Origin: Sporomusaceae bacterium
GTDB taxonomy: Bacteria; Bacillota; Negativicutes; DSM-13327
DNA length: 6,100 nt
Reading direction: 5' to 3'
NCBI GenBank assembly: GCA_027492445.1
Contig: JAPUES010000255.1
Location: forward strand, 1 to 6,100
The notes under the pieces are model-generated. The model did not search any database. It worked only from the letters and a program-made list of their open reading frames with translations, and had not been told where the DNA came from. Numbering within the stretch: position 1 is the stretch's first letter; each line of letters begins with the position of its first letter. Shown in pieces: positions 1-6,054 of this stretch. A program made the position numbers and the translations under genes.

Positions 1-1809
1 GGAAGACATATCAACACCAGCGGCTTTTAAAAGACTAATAGAGTAATCAGAGCCACCGCTTTTTAGAAAGGAAAGATATCTCTCCTGGGCAGGCGGACCT
101 TCAGACAATATTTTTTCGGCGAGGGTAGTGGCCGCCGAATAACCTGTAACATATTGGTATACGTAAAAATCCATATAAAAATGTGGAATACGTGCCCATT
201 CTACATCGATTTCCTGATCGACAATGATATCAGGACCGTAGTATTTTACATTAAGTTCGTGCCATAAGGCGTCTAGCATATCGGCAGTAATTGTTTCTTT
301 TGCTTCTGCTTTTTCGTAGAGGAGTTTTTCAAACTCGGCAAACATAGTCTGGCGATAGACAGTGCCTCGGACTTGTTCGAGATATTGATTAATAAGATAC
401 AGTTTGATTTTTTTATCCGTTGTATTAGAAAGCATATATTCTAATAATAATATTTCATTGGTAGTAGACGCTACTTCGGCACAAAAGGTAGTATAAGAGG
501 ATGTGACATAGGGCTGATGCTGCTGGCTGTAATAGCTGTGTAGAGCATGCCCCATTTCATGGGCTAGGGTTGATACGGCATCGTAACGATTATTATAATT
601 TAATAACACAAAAGGATGCGTGCCGTAATTTCCCCAGGAATAAGCACCGGTTTGCTTACCTTTATTTTCATAAACATCGATCCAACCAGAGGTTAGACCT
701 TTATTTAATAAATCCGTATATTCAGATCCTAAAGGCTTGAGCCCTTTTTGAACCAATTCCAATCCTTCCTCATAAGGTAAGGAAAGGGCTACGTTTTCAA
801 CAAGGGGTGTATATAAATCATACATATGAATTTCATCGAGATTAAGAAGTTTTTTCTTGAGGGAGACATAACGATGTAGGGGAGTCAGATTATTGTGGAC
901 AGCAGTAATGAGGTTGTCATATACTTCTGTAGGCACATTATCTCCTTCTAAGGTTGACTCTAATGCAGAATTATACTTGCGAGTTTTAGCAAAAAAAATG
1001 TTCTTTTTCACATTACCGCTTAGTGTAGAGGCAAAAGTGTTGCGATATTTATTATAAGTTGCAAATAAAGTAGTAAAAGCTTGTTTTCTCACATCCCGGT
1101 TGCTAGACCGAATAAATAAACTGTAACGCCCTTCGCTTAGTTGTACACTCTGACCTGTTTCATCGATTATTTCTGCAAACTCTATATCGGCATGGGCTAG
1201 CATATTGAAGGTGTTTTCAGATGCTTGGGTAACTTCAGATGCTCTAGATAAAATAATTTCTTCAGCCGGTGACAGGACATGCTTTTTTTGTCTGCTTAGA
1301 TTATCAAAATAAAAACTATATTCTTGTAAACCTTGTTCTTGCTGACGGAATTTAAGTAAGGTTGCATCGGGTATTGCAAGGATTTCTGGTTCTATAAAAG
1401 CAGTTGCGGCTCCTGTTTCGGCTAATAAGGATTCCACTTTGCCAGTCAGAGCTTGAAATTTGGCATCCGTCGTATTCTCATCCCGGTGCATACGGGCAAA
1501 TGCATAGAGTTTACCACTAATAATGCCCATTTCATCTCGCGCTTTAAGACAATGAAGTAAATCTTGTGGTGAGTTTGAGAGCTGACCTGTAAACTTTTCC
1601 ATGGGCGTAAGGCTGGCTTTGAGTTTATCAAAGTCTTGCTGCCAAAGTTTATCATTCTCGTAAATATCATTTAAGTGCCATTTATATTGGGGTTCTATTT
1701 CCGAGCGACTAGGTAGGGAAGAAGTTTCTTTGGCGGCATTTTCTCCTAGACTATTATTAAAGAGTAGGGTGCTAAGAACTAGAGGCATAATCTGCGGTAT
1801 TTTAAACAT
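1..1809 (-). CDS. pepF: Oligoendopeptidase F, M3 family zinc metallopeptidase (3' end cut by window edge)
   Basis: Zinc metallopeptidase of the M3B (PepF) family, which cleaves short oligopeptides. The frame is open for 603 codons to the window edge with no internal stop. The thermolysin-like zinc motif HEMGH lies at residues 417-421 (H417, catalytic E418, H421), and the third ligand is probably E445 in FCAEVAS. The PepF-typical stretch PHFYMDFYVYQYVTGYSAA lies near the C-terminus. The last visible residues are AGVDMSS, a block that in the family usually sits about 25-35 residues before the end, so only a short tail is missing. The ATG at 1809 is preceded by AAAGGAG (1817-1823) at 7 nt spacing, which supports this start over the internal Met8. 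The catalytic-family homology starts only around residue 35 (RSEIEPQYKW). The preceding residues carry one Lys and a hydrophobic run (IMPLVLSTLLF), like a short signal peptide or anchor, so export is possible; classical PepF is cytoplasmic. It is the last of two minus-strand genes, 114 bp downstream of the amidase. Confidence 0.95.
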   Translation of the reverse strand, partial: MFKIPQIMPLVLSTLLFNNSLGENAAKETSSLPSRSEIEPQYKWHLNDIYENDKLWQQDFDKLKASLTPMEKFTGQLSNSPQDLLHCLKARDEMGIISGKLYAFARMHRDENTTDAKFQALTGKVESLLAETGAATAFIEPEILAIPDATLLKFRQQEQGLQEYSFYFDNLSRQKKHVLSPAEEIILSRASEVTQASENTFNMLAHADIEFAEIIDETGQSVQLSEGRYSLFIRSSNRDVRKQAFTTLFATYNKYRNTFASTLSGNVKKNIFFAKTRKYNSALESTLEGDNVPTEVYDNLITAVHNNLTPLHRYVSLKKKLLNLDEIHMYDLYTPLVENVALSLPYEEGLELVQKGLKPLGSEYTDLLNKGLTSGWIDVYENKGKQTGAYSWGNYGTHPFVLLNYNNRYDAVSTLAHEMGHALHSYYSQQHQPYVTSSYTTFCAEVASTTNEILLLEYMLSNTTDKKIKLYLINQYLEQVRGTVYRQTMFAEFEKLLYEKAEAKETITADMLDALWHELNVKYYGPDIIVDQEIDVEWARIPHFYMDFYVYQYVTGYSAATTLAEKILSEGPPAQERYLSFLKSGGSDYSISLLKAAGVDMSS

Positions 1810-1923
1810 GAGAACACTCCTTTGAATTGATTCTATATCTTATTATTTATCATCAAGATAGTAATATATATATTGGCAAAAAATACGAAGATTCCTGTGT
1901 AGTATTTCAAAAAAAAAAAGAAT

Positions 1924-2703
1924 TTATGCTTTATAATAATTTGTAATGCCTTGAAAAATGCCTTCTGCTATTTTTAGGCGACCATCTGTACTTGATAACA
2001 GTACTTCTTCTTCCGGATTAGAAATAAAGGCTACTTCGACTAAAATTGCTGTCATTTTGGTATAGCGAATAACATAAAAACTAGCGAAACGAGAAGAACG
2101 ATCTTTCGTACCTAACTCTGCGATTAAGTTCTTTTGGACAAAAGAGGCAAGCTTCATAGATTCGCGGTCGCCATAATGATAGGTAGTTGTTCCTGTAGCT
2201 GTATTGCTGGTAAAGGAATCATTGTGTATACTGATGAAGATATCACTAGAGGCCTCTGTGGCAATTTCTACCCGGGCTTTTAGTTCGTCGTTAAGAGAAG
2301 AGCCAGGGTTTGCTACATTCCGATCCGTATCTCTTGTTAAAATTACTGTGGCACCATTGCTTTCTAAGATATCCCGAAGTACCAAGGCGATTGCTAGCGT
2401 ATTATCTTTTTCCAATGTTCCATAGGGGCCAACAGCGCCAGGGTCATTGCCGCCATGCCCAGCATCAAGGCAGATGATTTTACCTAAGAGGCGATTGCTT
2501 TCAGGTTCTAGAATCATTGGTGCAGGGCGGTCTAAGGATGTGGCAGGAATATAATTCTTAGAATAAATATAAACTAATTCATTGGCAGTATCGTAGGTAA
2601 TTCGCCAATGAAGAGTTTGTGACATGGCTTTAAGGGTCATTAACAAATCTCTACTAACTCGAACGGTAACAGGTACTTTTTGTCCATCTATAACTATCCG
2701 CAT
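1924..2703 (-). CDS. N-acetylmuramoyl-L-alanine amidase (Amidase_3) with stalk-like N-terminal domain, no signal peptide
   Basis: Zinc amidase that cleaves the bond between N-acetylmuramic acid and L-alanine in peptidoglycan. The Amidase_3 domain covers about residues 74-257. Expected zinc ligands are H83 (LDAGHGG), E98 (LEKDNT) and H160 (SIHND), and the catalytic Glu is E223 (VEVAFISN); TRDTD at 123-127 is also typical. Residues 1-50 (starting MRIVIDGQKVPV, with LHWRITYD further on) resemble a shortened copper-amine-oxidase-N/stalk domain. There is no hydrophobic signal segment, and an in-frame TAA lies eight codons upstream of the ATG with no start codon between, so the start cannot be extended to add one. 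The start has AAAGGAAGG (2711-2719) about 7 nt upstream. Size, domain and missing signal resemble B. subtilis CwlC, a mother-cell lysis amidase of late sporulation; CwlD-type cortex amidases usually carry an N-terminal membrane or signal segment. The family call is firm; the sporulation role is inference. An 11-T run (1909-1919) follows the stop on the coding strand, without a clear hairpin before it. Confidence 0.93.
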   Translation of the reverse strand: MRIVIDGQKVPVTVRVSRDLLMTLKAMSQTLHWRITYDTANELVYIYSKNYIPATSLDRPAPMILEPESNRLLGKIICLDAGHGGNDPGAVGPYGTLEKDNTLAIALVLRDILESNGATVILTRDTDRNVANPGSSLNDELKARVEIATEASSDIFISIHNDSFTSNTATGTTTYHYGDRESMKLASFVQKNLIAELGTKDRSSRFASFYVIRYTKMTAILVEVAFISNPEEEVLLSSTDGRLKIAEGIFQGITNYYKA

Positions 2704-2809
2704 GATTGCACCTTCCTTTAAAGGTTACTTTATTTTATAGTATTCCCTATGTTATCATGCTGTGAATATTGGGTAGTAAAAGATGAAATTTAAAAATGAA
2801 ATACTATAT

Positions 2810-2816
2810 GAGGTGA
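2810..2816 (+). promoter_or_regulatory. Strong ribosome binding site of the B12-type radical SAM gene
   Basis: GAGGTGA lies 7 nt before the ATG at 2824, near-ideal spacing, and fixes the start. The encoded N-terminus (MKVLLSTLNAKFIHSS) also matches where proteins of this family begin. Confidence 0.8.
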
Positions 2817-2823
2817 GTATATA

Positions 2824-4578
2824 ATGAAAGTCCTTTTATCAACATTAAATGCTAAGTTTATTCATTCGTCTTTTGCTTTAAAGTATCTAGAAGCTGCTTG
2901 TAAGCCTAGTTGTCCAGGAATTACTAGTAAAGAGTATACTATTAATAATGAATTACTTACGATAGTAAGTGATATTTATAGTCAACAGCCACAGGTGGTA
3001 GGATTGGCTTGCTATATCTGGAATATCGATATGACCCTAAGATTGGCGGCGTTACTAAAAAAGGTACTTTCTGATGTAATTATTGTACTCGGAGGACCGG
3101 AAGTTTCCTATGATCCAAAGGAGATTATGGAAAAACATGCTTGTATCGATTATATCGTGCAGGGGGAAGGGGAAGAAACCTTAGGGGCATTGCTGGCGGC
3201 AATACAGTCGAATGCATCGACTGAAAATAGTATGGGGATTAGCTATCGAGATAATGAGCAGATTGTAGTTGGCAAGACCCAAGTGATAGCAAATCTAAAT
3301 ACCCTACCTTTTCCTTATTGCCATGAAGATATTGAAAAGTTAAAGGATAAAATTATTTATTATGAAAGTGCTAGAGGTTGTCCTTTTTCCTGTAGCTACT
3401 GTCTGTCAAGTGCAACTTCTGGCGTGCGGTTTTTCAGTTTAGAGAGAGTATTTCAAGATCTCCAGTTTTTCATAGCGCATAATGTACGGCAAGTTAAATT
3501 TGTTGATCGTACGTTTAATGCGCGAAAAGAACATTATTTACCCATATTACGGTTTTTAGCGGCGCAAGATTGCCGTACTAATTTTCACTTTGAAATTGCG
3601 GCAGATATTTTAGATGATGAGGTTGTAGAATTTTTGCAAGAAATACCCGTCGGCAGATTCCAGTTTGAAATCGGCATTCAGTCTACTTATGAACCAACTC
3701 TTAAGACCATTTCGAGGAAAAACAATTGGGCAAAAATTCAAGAATATGTTACTAAGATTATTTCCTATGGCAACATTCATGTACATCTAGATTTAATTGT
3801 TGGGCTACCCCAAGAAAATTATGCCCAGTTTGGTCAGTCTTTTAATGATGCTTATCAATTAAAACCTCACATGTTACAAATCGGATTTTTAAAAATGCTA
3901 AAAGGTGCTGGCATTCGTCGCATGACGGAGGAATACAACTATTCTTTTCTAGATTATGCCCCCTATGAAGTATTATCAAATAATTGCTTAACCTATGGAG
4001 AAGTTCGGAAACTAAAGATTCTGGAAGAAGTGTTTAACCAAGTCTATAATACGGGACGATTTAAATGTACGTTGGACTATATGGTGGCCTTATATAAAGG
4101 GGATGCTTTTGCTTTCTATGACCAGCTTAGAGCCTACTGGGAAGAAGAAGAACTGCATGTCGTAGCCCATAGTAGTAAGTCCTTATATAAATATATACTA
4201 GATTTTTGCTCTAGCTATCACCGAGAAGAGTTAGCGTTAGTAGCAGAATTTATGAAATTTGATGCGTTAATGAGTGACAAAGGGGCCCTGCGCCCAGAAG
4301 TGCTACCATGGAATAAAGAACTATGGACAAAAGAAAGAAATGGTTTTTGGAGTCAGCAAGAGCAGGTTAGTTGTTACTTGCCTGGCTATGCCTTTACCAA
4401 TTGGCGAGATATTAATAAAAAATATCATATTGAAGTATTCTCGGTAGATATCCCTTTATATTTACAGTCTGGTCAAGTCGTAAAAAAAATGACTCCCATC
4501 TTGTTCTCCTTTTTGGAGGATACAGTCTACCAATGTCTTGTTCAGCATGATTTTTTCCATAGTGAGGCGGCATTATGA
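2824..4578 (+). CDS. Cobalamin-binding-type radical SAM protein with DUF4080-like C-terminal domain
   Basis: Predicted iron-sulfur enzyme of the COG1032 class (B12-binding domain plus radical SAM). Residues 1-130 form the Rossmann-like B12-binding region with family marks NAKFIHSS (9-16), VLGGPEV (88-94) and VQGEGEET (112-119). The radical SAM core follows: cluster cysteines C186, C190 and C193 in CPFSCSYC, then FVDRTFN (227-232) and LDLIVGLPQE (322-331). The tail from about residue 360 to 560 fits the DUF4080 domain. The DxHxxG cobalamin ligand motif is absent from the N-terminal region, as seems usual for this subgroup, so any cobalamin would be bound without a protein His ligand. The substrate is unknown; family relatives do methyl transfers and rearrangements, but none of that can be assigned here. 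The length (584 aa) is as expected and the frame is intact. The gene overlaps the next radical SAM gene by 4 bp, implying translational coupling. The upstream promoter is unclear. Confidence 0.92.
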   Translation: MKVLLSTLNAKFIHSSFALKYLEAACKPSCPGITSKEYTINNELLTIVSDIYSQQPQVVGLACYIWNIDMTLRLAALLKKVLSDVIIVLGGPEVSYDPKEIMEKHACIDYIVQGEGEETLGALLAAIQSNASTENSMGISYRDNEQIVVGKTQVIANLNTLPFPYCHEDIEKLKDKIIYYESARGCPFSCSYCLSSATSGVRFFSLERVFQDLQFFIAHNVRQVKFVDRTFNARKEHYLPILRFLAAQDCRTNFHFEIAADILDDEVVEFLQEIPVGRFQFEIGIQSTYEPTLKTISRKNNWAKIQEYVTKIISYGNIHVHLDLIVGLPQENYAQFGQSFNDAYQLKPHMLQIGFLKMLKGAGIRRMTEEYNYSFLDYAPYEVLSNNCLTYGEVRKLKILEEVFNQVYNTGRFKCTLDYMVALYKGDAFAFYDQLRAYWEEEELHVVAHSSKSLYKYILDFCSSYHREELALVAEFMKFDALMSDKGALRPEVLPWNKELWTKERNGFWSQQEQVSCYLPGYAFTNWRDINKKYHIEVFSVDIPLYLQSGQVVKKMTPILFSFLEDTVYQCLVQHDFFHSEAAL

Positions 4579-5528
4579 TGCGCTATCATACTTATTCAGA
4601 GCATTTACGGCAACGTTATGGGGATAAAGTATATAAGTTACCGGTAAGTTTACCAGTCACTTGCCCCAATCGAGATGGTACTTGCGGGAAGAGAGGCTGT
4701 GCTTTTTGTGGTGAAATTGGTGCTGGTTACGAAAATTTACCTGCATCCATGACCGTAAAAATGCAAATAGACGCCAATCGAGTGCATATAGCAGCAAAAT
4801 ATAAAGCAAAAAAGTTTATTCCTTATTTTCAAAACTTTAGTAATACCTATTTGCCAGTCGAAGAACTACGAAGCTATATAGAAGAAGCCTGCCAGGAAGA
4901 TGTAGTTAGTATTGCACTAGCCACTCGGCCGGATTGTATTAATAATCAGTATTTAGAAATGCTAGCAGAAGTTGCCCTTAAAAAAGGTATTGATATGAGC
5001 ATTGAGCTAGGCCTGCAAACTGTAAATTATCATTCCTTAAAAAAAGTAAATCGTGGACATACCTTAGCCGAATTTATTGATGCCGTATTACGGATAAAAA
5101 AATATAAAATTGAAGTGTGTGCCCATCTGATATTGAATTTGCCATGGGATGTGGAACTTGATGTCGTGGAGAGTGCCAAGATTATATCCGCCATGGGCAT
5201 TGAGCAAGTAAAACTCCATGCATTATACATTGTAAAAGAAACAGAAATGGCAGAATGGTATCAAAACGGAGAAATTTCTTTAATAACGAAAGAGGAATAC
5301 GTCGAAAGAGTCATTACTTTTCTTGCTCATCTTCATCCTGATATTGTGATACAGCGTTTAATCGGTCGTGCCCCAGAGGCAAATACCTTATTTACAAATT
5401 GGCAAACGGGTTGGTGGAAAATCCGTGATGATATCGAGCAAAAACTAATGGAACGTGATATTTGGCAAGGAAAGAATTGTACCTATTTAAATGGCAGTGC
5501 TGTACAAAAATTTTTAACGAATAAATAA
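4575..5528 (+). CDS. TIGR01212-family radical SAM protein (YhcC/YtqA-like)
   Basis: Radical SAM enzyme of the YhcC/COG1242 group, related to the Elp3 radical SAM core. The cluster motif has the family's long spacing: C30 in TCPNRDGT, then C42 and C45 in GCAFC. Other family marks are YFQNFSNTY (84-92), ALATRPDC (114-121), ELGLQTV (144-150), VNRGH (158-162), VKLHALYIVKETEMAEWY (212-229) and the RLIGRAPE block (261-268). The B. subtilis member YtqA (proposed name MnmL) has been linked to the mnm5s2U modification of tRNA; other members such as E. coli YhcC are less clear, so tRNA modification is only a possible role. Oddities are an extra Cys (C37) inside the cluster loop and NLPWD (188-192) where relatives usually have GLPGE. 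The start ATG at 4575 overlaps the previous stop (ATGA). GAGG (4564-4567) is 7 nt away, favouring it over the adjacent ATG at 4578. At 317 aa the protein is full length. Confidence 0.92.
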   Translation: MMRYHTYSEHLRQRYGDKVYKLPVSLPVTCPNRDGTCGKRGCAFCGEIGAGYENLPASMTVKMQIDANRVHIAAKYKAKKFIPYFQNFSNTYLPVEELRSYIEEACQEDVVSIALATRPDCINNQYLEMLAEVALKKGIDMSIELGLQTVNYHSLKKVNRGHTLAEFIDAVLRIKKYKIEVCAHLILNLPWDVELDVVESAKIISAMGIEQVKLHALYIVKETEMAEWYQNGEISLITKEEYVERVITFLAHLHPDIVIQRLIGRAPEANTLFTNWQTGWWKIRDDIEQKLMERDIWQGKNCTYLNGSAVQKFLTNK

Positions 5529-5549
5529 GGAAAAAATTATAAAATTCTA

Positions 5550-5578
5550 TTTACAAGCAGAACTTTAATTGGTAATAT
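5550..5578 (+). promoter_or_regulatory. Candidate sigma-A promoter for the 51-residue ORF
   Basis: TTTACA (5550-5555) and TAATAT (5573-5578) are separated by 17 bp, in the gap just after the radical SAM pair. The -35 matches consensus at 5 of 6 positions and the -10 at 4 of 6. The predicted start of transcription, near 5585, lies about 33 nt before the ATG of the small ORF. In A+T-rich intergenic DNA such matches also occur by chance. Confidence 0.45.
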
Positions 5579-5617
5579 AGAAATTGTGATTTTTTGAATA
5601 GAGGTGTAGGTTTAAAC

Positions 5618-5773
5618 ATGGAAAAAATAGAATTACTTTCTCGTATTCGCAAGTTGTCCTCCGTAGTACATGGTTCTGATTTGGCTGAGTATAACTTAGC
5701 GGATGAAAGCATTTCAGAAATGCATCGAGTGCTAAACGAATTAAGTGAAGAATACATTACTACATATTGCTAA
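5618..5773 (+). CDS. Small hypothetical protein, 51 residues
   Basis: I do not recognise this protein. The reading frame runs from the ATG at 5618 to TAA at 5771 and encodes an acidic, mostly helix-prone protein (MEKIELLSRIRKLSS at the start, EMHRVLNELSEEY near the end). It has ten Asp/Glu against five Lys/Arg, a single Cys as its last residue, and no signal peptide or membrane segment. Support for it being real: GAGGTGTAGG (5601-5610) is a Shine-Dalgarno-like stretch whose last AGG is 7 nt from the ATG, a plausible sigma-A promoter lies at 5550-5578, and the sequence has the look of a protein, with alternating hydrophobic and charged residues. It sits 89 bp after the radical SAM pair and about 120 bp before the rRNA operon promoter, so it could be read alone or as the tail of the upstream operon. 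An antisense frame over the same bases has no ribosome binding site. Confidence 0.6.
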   Translation: MEKIELLSRIRKLSSVVHGSDLAEYNLADESISEMHRVLNELSEEYITTYC

Positions 5774-5802
5774 TTAGCTTAGCATCTATGTAAGATAAGT
5801 AT

Positions 5803-5845
5803 GGTGGTAGTAGGGAAGAGAATGTTAAGTAGTACTATTATCACC
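5803..5845 (+). other. Stem-loop between the small ORF and the rRNA operon promoter
   Basis: GGTGGTAGTAG (5803-5813) can pair with CTATTATCACC (5835-5845) over 11 positions around a 21-nt loop. Nine pairs are Watson-Crick and two are G-U, so the helix forms in plus-strand RNA, while minus-strand RNA would have two A-C mismatches. It lies 30 nt after the stop of the small ORF. No T-run follows, so it is not a standard intrinsic terminator; it might protect the 3' end of the mRNA or be part of a weak termination site. A direct repeat TTATCAC (5838-5844 and 5851-5857) offers the 5' arm a second, shorter pairing partner. Confidence 0.4.
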
Positions 5846-5892
5846 TAACGTTATCACTCTTTCGATGTAGATAAAATAAATGTCGAAATGTG

Positions 5893-5922
5893 TTGACATA
5901 ACGAGTGTCTGTATGTTATTAT
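5893..5922 (+). promoter_or_regulatory. rRNA operon promoter (sigma-A, extended -10)
   Basis: A perfect -35 TTGACA (5893-5898) is followed after 18 bp by TATTAT (5917-5922), with TG at 5914-5915 giving an extended -10 (TGnTATTAT). An A+T-rich stretch (about 5870-5882, ATAAAATAAATG) upstream could act as an UP element. Transcription should start near 5928-5929 (A or G). Its identity as an rRNA promoter comes from the boxA and leader that follow. Only this one strong promoter was seen; many rRNA operons have two, and a second was looked for in 5774-5892 without success. Confidence 0.85.
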
Positions 5923-5929
5923 AAATGAG

Positions 5930-5983
5930 TTGCCGATGACGACAATGTAAACATTAATATGGTTTGCATGTCAAGTGAGGCAA
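5930..5983 (+). promoter_or_regulatory. Long boxB-like hairpin in the rRNA leader
   Basis: TTGCC (5930-5934) pairs with GGCAA (5979-5983). After a symmetric 6x6 internal loop (5935-5940 and 5973-5978), GAC plus ATGTAAAC (5941-5943, 5945-5952; A5944 bulged) pairs with GTTTGCAT plus GTC (5962-5972), with one U-G pair and a 9-nt loop. The hairpin starts within a few bases of the predicted transcript 5' end and ends 2 nt before boxA. This is the place boxB occupies in E. coli rRNA leaders, where boxB and boxA lie side by side in the antitermination site. Confidence 0.6.
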
Positions 5984-5985
5984 GG

Positions 5986-6000
5986 TGTTCTTTGAAAACT
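5986..6000 (+). promoter_or_regulatory. boxA antitermination element of the rRNA operon
   Basis: TGTTCTTTGAAAACT is essentially the form found in B. subtilis rRNA leaders, where boxA RNA is bound by NusB and ribosomal protein S10 (NusE) to make RNA polymerase resist Rho-dependent termination. Its position, downstream of a strong promoter and upstream of the expected 16S gene, fits. Confidence 0.85.
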
Positions 6001-6038
6001 AAACAATGTAAGTAAGGTTAAAATAAGCCAGATGTGCG

Positions 6039-6054
6039 GTACTCGTTTGAGTAC
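6039..6054 (+). other. Small hairpin in the pre-16S leader
   Basis: GTACTC (6039-6044) and GAGTAC (6049-6054) form a perfect 6-bp stem closed by a GTTT loop; TGT (6033-6035) and ACA (6055-6057) can extend it across a 3-nt bulge. No T-run follows, so it is not a terminator. It is probably part of the folded 16S leader, which helps processing and early ribosome assembly. Confidence 0.5.

Noticed and set aside
1446..1670. Minus-strand frame of 74 codons
   Set aside because: It lies wholly inside the intact pepF frame on the same strand in another phase and has no recognisable motif.
1831..1858. Promoter for pepF (TTGATG and TAGAAT on the minus strand)
   Set aside because: The spacer is only 15 bp and the DNA is very A+T-rich, so such matches are expected by chance.
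1878..1919. Possible terminator after the amidase (minus strand)
   Set aside because: AAATAC/GTATTT gives only a 6-bp A+T-rich stem with a 15-nt loop before six T; the 11-T run after the stop has no hairpin before it. Not convincing.
2204..2425. Plus-strand frame of 73 codons
   Set aside because: Antisense to the amidase catalytic domain; the amidase motifs account for this stretch.
2736..2808. Perfect 9-bp inverted repeat TATAGTATT (2736-2744) / AATACTATA (2800-2808) in the divergent intergenic region
   Set aside because: The arms are 55 nt apart, nearly all A/T, and do not extend; probably chance rather than an operator.
2704..2823. Cobalamin riboswitch upstream of the B12-type radical SAM gene
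   Set aside because: The 120-bp region is too short for a cobalamin riboswitch and shows no B12-box-like sequence.
5030..5230. Minus-strand frame of 66 codons
   Set aside because: Antisense shadow of the YhcC/YtqA-like radical SAM gene, with no motif of its own.
5551..5757. Minus-strand frame of 68 codons over the small ORF
   Set aside because: No ribosome binding site precedes its ATG, whereas the plus-strand frame has both a Shine-Dalgarno-like stretch and a promoter candidate.
5769..5778. Palindrome GCTAATTAGC over the small ORF stop
   Set aside because: A 10-bp A+T-rich palindrome leaves no loop for a stable hairpin and no T-run follows.
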